A DNA stretch of 5,257 nt, taken from CAYZJD01 sp964478455. GTDB taxonomy: Bacteria > Acidobacteriota > Terriglobia > Bryobacterales > Bryobacteraceae. This document shows, piece by piece, positions 1 to 5,257 of the stretch. Each line of letters begins with the position of its first letter. Positions within the stretch are counted from its first letter, which is position 1. The notes beneath the pieces are model-generated. The model did not search any database and was not told where the DNA came from. It saw only the letters and a list, made by a program, of their open reading frames with translations. The position numbers were made by a program, and so were the translations under genes. Location of the stretch: the NCBI GenBank assembly GCA_964478455.1, contig CAYZJD010000333.1:1-5257 (forward strand), given 5' to 3'.

Positions 1-1239
1 TTGATGGCGATGGAGGCCAGGCTGACCAGCATCGGCGTGCGCGCGTCATCGAGCGCGTAGAACGCCGGGGCCAGCACCTTGAGCGCCGAGTAGCCGGCCA
101 GGCCGATCGCGTAGAAGGTGAGCGCCAGCGCCGTCTGCTGCGTGTCGTAAGCGCGGAATTTTCCGCCCTCGTAGATGGCGCCGATCATCGCCTGCCCGAG
201 CACCGCCAGGCCCACCGAGGACGGCACCGTCAGCAGAAACACCATGCCCAGGGACCGCGACAACGTCTGCCGGAATTCGTCGATCTTCCCGGTCGAGGCG
301 CTGAGCGAGATCGACGGCAGCGTGGCCGAGGCGATCGCCACCCCGAACAGGCCGAGCGGAAGCTGCATGAAGCGGAACGCGTAGCCCAGCCAGCTCACTG
401 GGCCGTCCGGCCCGGTCACCGGGTCCGCAATCCGCGACGCGAAATTCGTGTTCACCATCACGTTGATCTGTACCGCGGCGTTGCCGAGGATCGCGGGACC
501 CATCAGCCGCAGAATCTGCTGGAGGCCCGGATGCGACCAGTTCAGTTGCGGGCGCGGCGTGAAGCCCGCGCGATACAGGCTGGGCAACTGCCATACAAGC
601 TGCAACGCTCCCCCGAGCACCACACCCAGCGCCATCCCGGCAATAGTCGAGAAGCCTAGCATCGGGCCCGCCCAGTACCCGAGCAGAACGCCGAAAACCA
701 CCGAGCCGATGTTGAAGAAAGTGGACGACAGCGCCGGCACTGCGAACTGGTCGCAGGCATTCAACATGCCCATGGCCTGCGCCGCCAGCGCCACCAGCAG
801 CAGGAACGGAAACATGATCCGCGTCAGCGTGACGGCCAGCTCGAATTTGCCCGGCACTTGCGCGAAGCCCGGGGCCAGCAACGCCACCAGCTCCGGGCTG
901 AAGAGCATCCCGAGCGCGCAAATGCCGCCCACCACGATCACGATGGCCGTCCCCACCAGGTTCGCCAGCACCGCCGCTTCTTGTTTGCTCTTGCTGCCGA
1001 GGTAATGCGTGAATGTGGGAACGAACGCCGAGGAAAGGGCGCCCTCCGCAAACAGGTCCCGCGTGAGGTTCGGGATTCGGAAGCCGAGCAGGAACGCGTC
1101 GTAGGCCTGGCCCGCGCCGAACAGGCGTGCCATCGCGATCTCGCGGACCAGGCCGCTGATGCGGCTAGCCAAGACCGAAATGGAAACGACGCCGGCTGAG
1201 CGGACCAGCTTTTCCTGTTGCGACAATGTCTTCGCTCTC
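1..1239 (-). CDS. murJ: Lipid II flippase MurJ (MviN family), partial at both ends
   Basis: MurJ is an inner-membrane flippase of the MOP superfamily that moves the peptidoglycan precursor lipid II from the cytoplasmic to the periplasmic face. About 412 codons are readable without interruption on the minus strand (codons from 1238 down to 3), against roughly 510-525 residues in the family. The N-terminal part carries the family pattern: a short helix ending in SRISGLVRE, then LFGAG, YDAF, and RIPNLTRDLFAEGALSSAFVP. The arginines and aspartate matching E. coli Arg18, Arg24, Asp39 and Arg52 are kept, and so is the arginine matching Arg270 (in YAFRFMQLP). The neighbour of the Arg52 equivalent is Asp instead of Arg. 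Hydrophobic helices repeat throughout, and a late FYALDDARTP motif is typical. The start codon lies in the N gap, probably only a few codons before the first readable residue, because the visible segment begins just ahead of the usual family N-terminus. The C-terminal ~100 residues lie beyond position 1. Recognised from memory of the family alignment; very sure of identity. Confidence 0.95.
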
Positions 1240-1339
1240 NNNNNNNNNNNNNNNNNNNNNNNNNNNNNNNNNNNNNNNNNNNNNNNNNNNNNNNNNNNNN
1301 NNNNNNNNNNNNNNNNNNNNNNNNNNNNNNNNNNNNNNN
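1240..1339. other. Assembly gap, 100 N placeholder
   Basis: The run is exactly 100 undetermined bases, the conventional filler for a scaffold join of unknown size. It hides the start of murJ and whatever separates murJ from the dipeptidase gene. The true distance could be anything from an overlap to a long stretch with other genes. Only 16 readable bases remain between the gap and the dipeptidase stop codon, so no terminator for that gene can be judged. Confidence 0.98.
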
Positions 1340-1355
1340 CGCCCCACCGGAACCA

Positions 1356-2726
1356 CTATTGCCCGTACCGTTCCAGGAAGAGCGCTACCGTGCGGATCCC
1401 CTGGTAGAAGTTCTCCAGCCGGAACTTCTCGTTCGGAGAGTGCAACCCGTCATCCGGAAGGCCGAAGCCCATCAGCACGGTGGGGATGCCAAGGTGACGC
1501 GCGAAGTCGCCCACGATGGGAATCGAGCCACCGGAGCGGATGAACACCGTCGGCCGGCCCAGCACCTCGCTGAACGCGCGCGCCGCCACCTGGATCGCCG
1601 GATGGCCGGGGTTCACCATCACCGCCGGAGACGAACTCAACACGCGAACATCGCTTCTGATTCCTTTCGGCGTCTTCTTCCTCACGAACTCGCGGAAGGA
1701 CGCGATCACTTTCTGAGGATCCTGCTTCGGCACCAGCCGCAGGCTCACCTTCGCGGTGGCTTTGGCCGGGATCACCGTTTTGGCGCCCGCGCCCGTAAAG
1801 CCGCCGCCGATCCCGTGCACTTCCAGGGTTGGCCGCGCCCAGATCTGCTCGAAAACCGAGTAACCCGGCTCGCCCGTCAGCTTCTTCGCCCCCACTTCCT
1901 TCTTGAGGAACTCCTTCTCGTTGAACGGAAGGCTCGCCCAACTCTCCCTTTCTTCCGCCGTGGGCGGTTCAACGTCGTCGTAGATCCCGGGAACCTGAAT
2001 CGCTCCCCTCCGGTTCTTGGCCTTCGCCAGCAACTCGATCAGGCCGAACACCGCATTCGGCGCCGCGCCTCCGTACAAGCCCGAATGCAGGTCTCTCGCT
2101 GGGCCGTTCGCCTCCACTTCCAAGTACACGAGGCCGCGCAAGCCGATGCAGAGCGTCGGCATGCCGTCGGCATACATCGCCGTGTCGGAAACCAGCGCGA
2201 CGTCCGCCTTCAGCTTCTCCGGATTCTCCGCGACGAACTTCGAGATCGACGCGCCGCCCACCTCTTCTTCACCCTCGACGAGGAACTTGAGGTTCACCGG
2301 GAGCGAGCCGTGGACCGCGCGCAAGGCCTCCACCGCCTTGACGTGCATGTACATCTGGCCCTTATCGTCGGCCGAGCCCCGCGCGTACAGATTGCCGTCG
2401 CGCAGCGTCGGCTCGAACGGCGGGCTCATCCATTCTTCCAGCGGGTCGGGCGGCTGCACGTCATAGTGCCCGTAGCACAGCACGGTGGGCTTGCCCGGCG
2501 CGTGCATCCAGTCGGCGTACACCAACGGGTGCCTCGCCGTCGGGATGACTTCAATGTTCTCCAGACCCGCCGCCCGCAGGCTGCCGGCCACGAACGCCGC
2601 TCCGCGCTCGATGTCCGGCTGGTGTTCCGGCAGCGTGCTGATGCTCGGAATGCGAAGGAATTCGTTGAGCTCGTCCAGGAATCGTCCACGGTGTTCCTGG
2701 ACATACTGATCCACGGGGATTGACAT
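1356..2726 (-). CDS. M20-family zinc dipeptidase (carnosinase/DUG1-like)
   Basis: A complete 456-residue protein, the usual length for cytosolic M20 dipeptidases that hydrolyse di- and short peptides with two zinc ions. All catalytic positions are visible: GHYDVQP at 86-92 (ligand His87, Asp89 supporting it), ARGSADDKG at 115-123 (bridging Asp120), EGEEEVGG at 151-158 (general base Glu154, ligand Glu155), SDT at 180-182 (ligand Asp181), and GLHSPNEK at 427-434 (ligand His429). The inserted dimerisation domain starts near residue 205 with RDLHSGLYGG, whose His214 matches the His that reaches across the dimer in human CNDP2. There is no signal peptide, so it should be cytoplasmic. The ATG at 2726 is supported by AGGAGG ten bases upstream and a natural family N-terminus. 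The gene follows the receiver-like gene by 30 bases on the same strand, so co-transcription is likely. The exact substrate cannot be read from sequence; peptide scavenging or glutathione/peptidoglycan peptide turnover are options. Confidence 0.95.
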   Translation of the reverse strand: MSIPVDQYVQEHRGRFLDELNEFLRIPSISTLPEHQPDIERGAAFVAGSLRAAGLENIEVIPTARHPLVYADWMHAPGKPTVLCYGHYDVQPPDPLEEWMSPPFEPTLRDGNLYARGSADDKGQMYMHVKAVEALRAVHGSLPVNLKFLVEGEEEVGGASISKFVAENPEKLKADVALVSDTAMYADGMPTLCIGLRGLVYLEVEANGPARDLHSGLYGGAAPNAVFGLIELLAKAKNRRGAIQVPGIYDDVEPPTAEERESWASLPFNEKEFLKKEVGAKKLTGEPGYSVFEQIWARPTLEVHGIGGGFTGAGAKTVIPAKATAKVSLRLVPKQDPQKVIASFREFVRKKTPKGIRSDVRVLSSSPAVMVNPGHPAIQVAARAFSEVLGRPTVFIRSGGSIPIVGDFARHLGIPTVLMGFGLPDDGLHSPNEKFRLENFYQGIRTVALFLERYGQ

Positions 2727-2736
2727 TCGGCTGGTT

Positions 2737-2742
2737 CCTCCT
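2737..2742 (-). promoter_or_regulatory. Ribosome binding site of the dipeptidase gene
   Basis: The minus strand reads AGGAGG here, ten bases before the ATG at 2726. It fixes the start and lies within the 30-base spacer that follows the stop codon of the receiver-like gene, consistent with independent ribosome loading inside one transcript. Confidence 0.8.
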
Positions 2743-2756
2743 GATCGGAAGAACCA

Positions 2757-3155
2757 TTATAAGGTGCTATGAGCTAGCTTCCTCAATTCGGCCGGCGAAG
2801 CGAGCGCGTTGCTCACCACCCGCTGCACCTCGGAGCAGCAGAACGGCTGCGCGAGCACGTCGTAGGCGCCCATGTCGAGTGCATCGGCCCATAGTCGCGC
2901 ATCCGCCAGGCGGTCCGTAACCACAACCGCCGCCTGCTGCCGCGTGCTTTCCACCAGCCGCACCACGTCTTCCCAACTGCCATCGCCGAACCGGGCCTCG
3001 GTCAGGATCACTCCGTAAGATTCCTGGTCGAGCTTCTGTCTGGCGCGCTGAAGGGTCTCGGCGTGCTGCACCGGAATCTTGACGGGTCCCAGCATGCTGG
3101 CGAGAGTGCGGGCATCGTCGGAGGAAGGCGAGACGAACAAAACACCGTTCACCAT
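2757..3155 (-). CDS. Degenerate response-regulator receiver (REC)-like protein
   Basis: A 132-residue stand-alone protein about the size of a single receiver domain, with no DNA-binding or enzymatic domain attached. The fold pattern is recognisable: strand 1 (GVLFVSPSS, 4-12), strand 3 (YGVILTEARF, 47-56), strand 4 with a Thr (AAVVVTDR, 75-82), the MGAYDVLAQPF stretch (95-105) that corresponds to the common GAxDYLxKPF, and a final helix. The signalling residues are mostly changed: the acidic pair after strand 1 is Ser-Pro (9-10), the phospho-acceptor Asp position holds Glu53, and the conserved Lys before Pro-Phe is Gln103; Thr80 remains. So phosphorylation in the usual way is unlikely, and Glu53 may mimic the phosphorylated state (inference). 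It follows hpt by 141 bases and precedes the dipeptidase by 30. The ATG at 3155 has a strong AGGAGG nine bases upstream. The partner and role are unknown; no dedicated kinase is visible. Confidence 0.8.
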   Translation of the reverse strand: MVNGVLFVSPSSDDARTLASMLGPVKIPVQHAETLQRARQKLDQESYGVILTEARFGDGSWEDVVRLVESTRQQAAVVVTDRLADARLWADALDMGAYDVLAQPFCCSEVQRVVSNALASPAELRKLAHSTL

Positions 3156-3296
3156 CTGTACCGGCCTCCTGCTAGCAACTACATTATGGACCCGATCGGG
3201 ATCCGCTTCAAGAAGAATCGGGGCACCTCCTGAAAACGAACCGAAAGAGATTGGCGGCCTAAGAGTACTCCCCCGAGCATTACTCCGATATTTCCT
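3156..3296 (-). other. hpt to receiver-gene spacer with an orphan Shine-Dalgarno
   Basis: This 141-base spacer is the only sizeable non-coding stretch on the right side. Besides the receiver gene's own binding site it holds a second, longer match to the 16S rRNA tail: CAGGAGGTG on the minus strand at 3224-3232. No ATG, GTG or TTG in a useful position follows it; the only codon at ideal distance is ATT at 3216-3218, in frame with the receiver gene. The whole spacer is stop-free in that frame, starting directly after the hpt stop codon. Two short perfect palindromes are present, CCCGATCGGG (3191-3200) and GAGTACTC (3263-3270). I see no clear sigma-70 promoter and no hairpin-plus-T-run terminator, so read-through from hpt is the simplest model. 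Confidence 0.5.
3165..3170 (-). promoter_or_regulatory. Ribosome binding site of the receiver-like gene
   Basis: The minus strand reads AGGAGG nine bases before the ATG at 3155. It is the best argument for that start, because the reading frame stays open upstream for a further 47 codons. Confidence 0.75.
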
Positions 3297-3836
3297 TTAC
3301 TCCGGTTTCATTACCGCCACGAAGCCCAGATTCCTGTACAACTGCTTGTAGTCCAAACCGAAGCCGACGACGAAGCGGTCCGGAATCTCGAAACAGCGGA
3401 ACTCCACCGGCACCTGCACGATACGGCTCGAGGTCCGGTCCAGCAGCGTGCAGATGCCGAGCGAGTTCGGCCCGCGGCCGGCCAGCGTCTGCAACAGGAA
3501 CCGCGCCGTGAAGCCGGTGTCCACGATGTCTTCCACCAGCAGCACATCCTCGCCTTCGATGCTGTCGTCCAAGTCCTTGGCAATGCGCACCATTCCCGGC
3601 ACGCCGGTCCGGTTGGAGAAGCTCGAAATGGCCAGGAAGTCGATCTTCACCGGAATCTCGATCTCGCGCACCAGCGCCGTCAGGAAGAACACCGCGCCCT
3701 TCAGCACGCAGATCAGCTTCAGCTCGCGACCGCGGTAGCGCTCGGAGATCTCCGCCGCCACCTCGCGGATGCGCTGCTGGATCTGCTCTTCGGTGAACAG
3801 GATACGCTCGATCGCGGGCAGGCTCGGGTTACTCAT
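3297..3836 (-). CDS. hpt: Hypoxanthine phosphoribosyltransferase
   Basis: This cytoplasmic purine-salvage enzyme joins hypoxanthine (often guanine too) with PRPP to give IMP or GMP and pyrophosphate. The 179 residues match the bacterial Hpt length. Visible motifs: pyrophosphate loop LKG at 45-47; hood loop SSFSNRTG at 71-78; PRPP-binding signature LLVEDIVDTGFT at 99-110 with the acidic pair Glu102-Asp103 and catalytic Asp106; the end motif GLDYKQLYRNL at 160-170 with base-contacting Asp162 and pyrophosphate-contacting Arg168. Two usual residues differ: the hood Ser-Tyr pair is Ser72-Phe73, and the purine O6-contacting Lys of LLDKPSRR is Arg134. The ATG overlaps the stop of the upstream fusion gene as ATGA, and there is no good Shine-Dalgarno, so translation probably depends on coupling to that gene. 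In many bacteria hpt lies between tilS and ftsH; that arrangement is not seen here. Confidence 0.95.
   Translation of the reverse strand: MSNPSLPAIERILFTEEQIQQRIREVAAEISERYRGRELKLICVLKGAVFFLTALVREIEIPVKIDFLAISSFSNRTGVPGMVRIAKDLDDSIEGEDVLLVEDIVDTGFTARFLLQTLAGRGPNSLGICTLLDRTSSRIVQVPVEFRCFEIPDRFVVGFGLDYKQLYRNLGFVAVMKPE
3833..3836 (-). other. ATGA stop/start overlap (translational coupling)
   Basis: On the minus strand the hpt ATG (3836-3834) and the TGA of the upstream fusion gene (3835-3833) share two bases. The sequence just before it, within the upstream gene, has no purine-rich binding site, so ribosomes finishing the fusion gene probably reinitiate on hpt. This ties expression of the two proteins together. 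Confidence 0.85.
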
Positions 3837-4786
3837 ACGCGCGCCAGCCGCTCGGTAAGTCCGTATTTGAAGACCAGGTTCTGGAGGTCTTTCTGATAAA
3901 ACACTTGAATGTTGACGTGCGGATACATGGCGCGCAATAACTTCACCTTCCGGTTCTTCTTCGTCACCAGCGGCTGCTTCATCGTCGTCAGCTCGACGTA
4001 CAGGTCAAACTCCGGCAGGTAGAAGTCCGGCGTGAAAGACTCCAGCACCTTTCCGTCCTTGTCCCATTGGACCGGAAAACTGCGCGGCTCGAATTCCCAG
4101 GCAATCCTGTAGAAATCGAGCAGGTGAGCGAAGATCTCTTCGCTCGGGTGCGAAAAGTCGGCGCGCTTCAGGCTGACCGATCCCGCGGGCACGATGCCGT
4201 ACTTCGACAACTGGAGCCGCGCCTGGAATTGCAGTTGCGCGTCGGCGGCGGCCGACAGCAAGCCTTGCTCGATCAACCCGCGAGTCTGCACCGCTGCTTC
4301 GATGAGAGCGGCCATCTGCTCGCTCTCCAGCGATTCGGAGTTGAGGACCAGGTCGAAGAAATGCGGCGGAGTCACCGACCGCCCGAACCGGCGCTTCCGC
4401 GCCGCCCGCTCCGCTTTCTCCAGTTCGCGCAGCAGCTTCTTGGCGCTCGGCCGGTCCAGCCGCCGGTCCAGCATCAGCGCCCCGATCCGCCGCGACTCCG
4501 GGGCGACGATCAGGACGCGCAGCACGCCGAGGAAATTCTTGAACAAGTGAACGACGCCGCCGGCGCAGACCACCAGGTGATGCTGGGTGGCCAGCCGCGC
4601 CAGAATCGCCAGTACCGCGTGACGCCAGGCGCGGTCAGAAATCGCCCTGTCGGCGCCGAATTCCTGCTCGATCAGGCTTCCCAGCCGGGTTTCGGTGACC
4701 AGTTCGAAACCCAGCCTCTGCGCCGTGAGCCGCGCGACTTCTTCCTGGCGCCCGCCGGGCTCGCCGGCAATCGTAATCACTCCCAT
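3833..4786 (-). CDS. Cytidylate-kinase-like domain fused to PD-(D/E)XK nuclease-like domain
   Basis: The 317 residues fall into two parts. Residues 1-165 resemble the cytidylate-kinase-like family (Pfam Cytidylate_kin2): ITIAGEPGGRQEEVARLTAQ in place of the usual ITISREYGSGG, a strand VVCAGG (72-77) where GRG is common, then FLGVLRVLIVAPESRRI (85-101), an arginine-rich lid region (108-136) and FFDLVLNSESL (143-153). Residues 215-300 resemble a restriction-endonuclease fold: SEE (215-217) opening a helix, TPDFYLPEFDLYVELT (252-267) with candidate metal ligands Asp254 and Glu265, and a lysine-rich helix (276-283). The lysine of a strict E-x-K is Thr267, so it may have moved or been lost. The start at 4786 matches the family N-terminus; an in-frame ATG at 4825 adds 13 residues and cannot be excluded, and neither has a good Shine-Dalgarno. 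The frame stays open to 5053 only because it shadows the divergent oxidoreductase gene. Overlap with hpt suggests a link to nucleotide metabolism; its reaction is unknown. Confidence 0.75.
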   Translation of the reverse strand: MGVITIAGEPGGRQEEVARLTAQRLGFELVTETRLGSLIEQEFGADRAISDRAWRHAVLAILARLATQHHLVVCAGGVVHLFKNFLGVLRVLIVAPESRRIGALMLDRRLDRPSAKKLLRELEKAERAARKRRFGRSVTPPHFFDLVLNSESLESEQMAALIEAAVQTRGLIEQGLLSAAADAQLQFQARLQLSKYGIVPAGSVSLKRADFSHPSEEIFAHLLDFYRIAWEFEPRSFPVQWDKDGKVLESFTPDFYLPEFDLYVELTTMKQPLVTKKNRKVKLLRAMYPHVNIQVFYQKDLQNLVFKYGLTERLARV

Positions 4787-4823
4787 GCCGTCCGGGTTTC
4801 CATGCTCATGATATCGTACCGGC
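4787..4823. promoter_or_regulatory. Short divergent intergenic region, presumed promoter area
   Basis: If the fusion gene starts at 4786 and the oxidoreductase at 4824, only 37 bases separate two divergent genes, so promoters must lie here or extend into either coding region. The segment is locally AT-richer, with TGATATC at 4809-4815, and CATG occurs three times between 4801 and 4826. No convincing -35/-10 pair or Shine-Dalgarno is visible in either direction. The assignment rests on gene orientation rather than on motif quality. Confidence 0.35.
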
Positions 4824-5257
4824 ATGGCCGGAACGTCGCGCGTGATCGGGCGCCACTCGCGCCGCAGCTTTTTGAGGCAGGCCGGCGCGCTGCTCGCGCT
4901 GCCTCGCGTTGTCACCGCCGCGCGCGAGTTGCGTTGCGAGGTCGCGGTGATCGGAGGAGGAACCGGCGGCTGCGCCGCCGCGCTCGCGGCCCTGCGCAAC
5001 GGCATGAGCGTGGTCATGACCGAGGAGACCGACTGGGTCGGCGGCCAACTCACCGCGCAGGCCGTTCCTCCCGACGAGCATCCGTGGATCGAGTCCTTCG
5101 GCTCGACCGCGCTCTACCGCGCCTACCGCAACGCGGTCCGCGACTACTACCGCCGCCACTATCCGCTGACCGCGGCCGCCCGTGCTCGCGTCGCACTCAA
5201 CCCCGGCGACGGCAACGTCTCGCGCATCACCCACGAACCGCCCGTTTCGCTCGCCGT
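4824..5257 (+). CDS. Tat-exported FAD-dependent oxidoreductase, N-terminal part
   Basis: The first 144 codons of a gene that runs off the window; full-length relatives are typically well over 500 residues. A twin-arginine signal is visible: SRRSFLR at 12-18, followed by a short hydrophobic run (AGALLALP, 20-27) and a possible cleavage region near TAA at 31-33, so export in folded form is likely. Mature sequence opens with a Rossmann dinucleotide-binding motif, VAVIGGGTGGCAAALAALRNG, with Gly44, Gly46 and Gly49 in GxGxxG and Glu67 at the ribose-binding end of strand 2. The following TDWVGGQLTAQAVPPDEHPWIE stretch (69-90) and the YYRRHYPLT segment match the FAD_oxidored-type proteins common in soil acidobacteria and planctomycetes. 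An in-frame stop at 4809-4811 rules out a longer N-terminus; GTG at 4842 is an alternative start that keeps the Tat motif. There is no clear Shine-Dalgarno. Substrate unknown. It is divergent from the hpt cluster. Confidence 0.85.
   Translation, partial: MAGTSRVIGRHSRRSFLRQAGALLALPRVVTAARELRCEVAVIGGGTGGCAAALAALRNGMSVVMTEETDWVGGQLTAQAVPPDEHPWIESFGSTALYRAYRNAVRDYYRRHYPLTAAARARVALNPGDGNVSRITHEPPVSLA

Noticed and set aside
46..921. 291-codon open frame on the minus strand
   Set aside because: It lies in another frame of the murJ coding sequence. Its translation is rich in Gly, Ala and Arg with no family resemblance, while the adjacent frame gives an unmistakable MurJ.
1218..2723. 501-codon open frame on the plus strand
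   Set aside because: It runs antisense to the dipeptidase and through the N gap. The Arg/His-rich translation is typical of a high-GC antisense shadow.
3191..3200. Palindrome CCCGATCGGG as an operator or terminator
   Set aside because: The symmetry stops at ten bases, there is no T-run on either side, and short GC palindromes are common in such DNA.
3179..3211. Ten-residue mini-ORF starting with TTG downstream of the orphan Shine-Dalgarno, as a possible leader peptide
   Set aside because: The TTG is 14 bases from the AGGAGG, too far for efficient use, and there is no attenuator-like hairpin after it.
3263..3270. Palindrome GAGTACTC after hpt as part of a terminator
   Set aside because: It is only eight bases with no loop and no T-tract, so it gives no support for termination after hpt.
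4787..5053. N-terminal extension of the kinase/nuclease fusion to an ATG at 5053
   Set aside because: That segment is antisense to the well-supported oxidoreductase gene, has Ser/Pro/Ala-rich low-information sequence, and extends beyond the family's normal N-terminus.
4806..5234. 142-codon open frame on the minus strand at the right end
   Set aside because: It is antisense to the oxidoreductase, whose Tat signal and GxGxxG motif decide the coding strand.

Overview
The window looks like chromosomal DNA from a high-GC bacterium, possibly an acidobacterium of the Solibacter/Bryobacter type. That placement is an inference from the style of the Tat-signal FAD oxidoreductase, the small receiver-like protein and overall composition; no rRNA or other marker gene is present to confirm it. 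The sequence is scaffolded: positions 1240-1339 are exactly 100 Ns, the usual placeholder for a gap of unknown length, so the link between the left part (1-1239) and the right part (1340-5257) rests only on the assembly.

Layout. Left of the gap, one gene on the minus strand covers everything: murJ, the lipid II flippase, with both ends missing (start in or beyond the gap, C-terminus off the window). Right of the gap, four minus-strand genes form a probable transcription unit, read from high to low coordinates: a two-domain protein (cytidylate-kinase-like P-loop domain plus a PD-(D/E)XK-nuclease-like C-terminus), hpt (hypoxanthine phosphoribosyltransferase, overlapping the previous gene by ATGA), a short receiver-like protein with degenerate active-site positions, and an M20-family metallodipeptidase. 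At the right edge a divergent plus-strand gene encodes the N-terminal 144 residues of a FAD-dependent oxidoreductase with a twin-arginine signal.

How the genes relate. hpt and the fusion gene are almost certainly translated together, which suggests a link between the fusion protein and purine nucleotide salvage or nucleotide sensing, but no function can be assigned to it. The dipeptidase recycles short peptides and MurJ serves peptidoglycan synthesis; both look like housekeeping genes that merely lie nearby. The most unusual items are the kinase-like/nuclease-like fusion coupled to hpt, the hpt substitutions at two active-site positions, the receiver domain that lacks its phosphorylation residues, and an unused-looking perfect Shine-Dalgarno sequence between hpt and the receiver gene. 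No RNA genes, mobile elements, CRISPR arrays or convincing terminators were seen.
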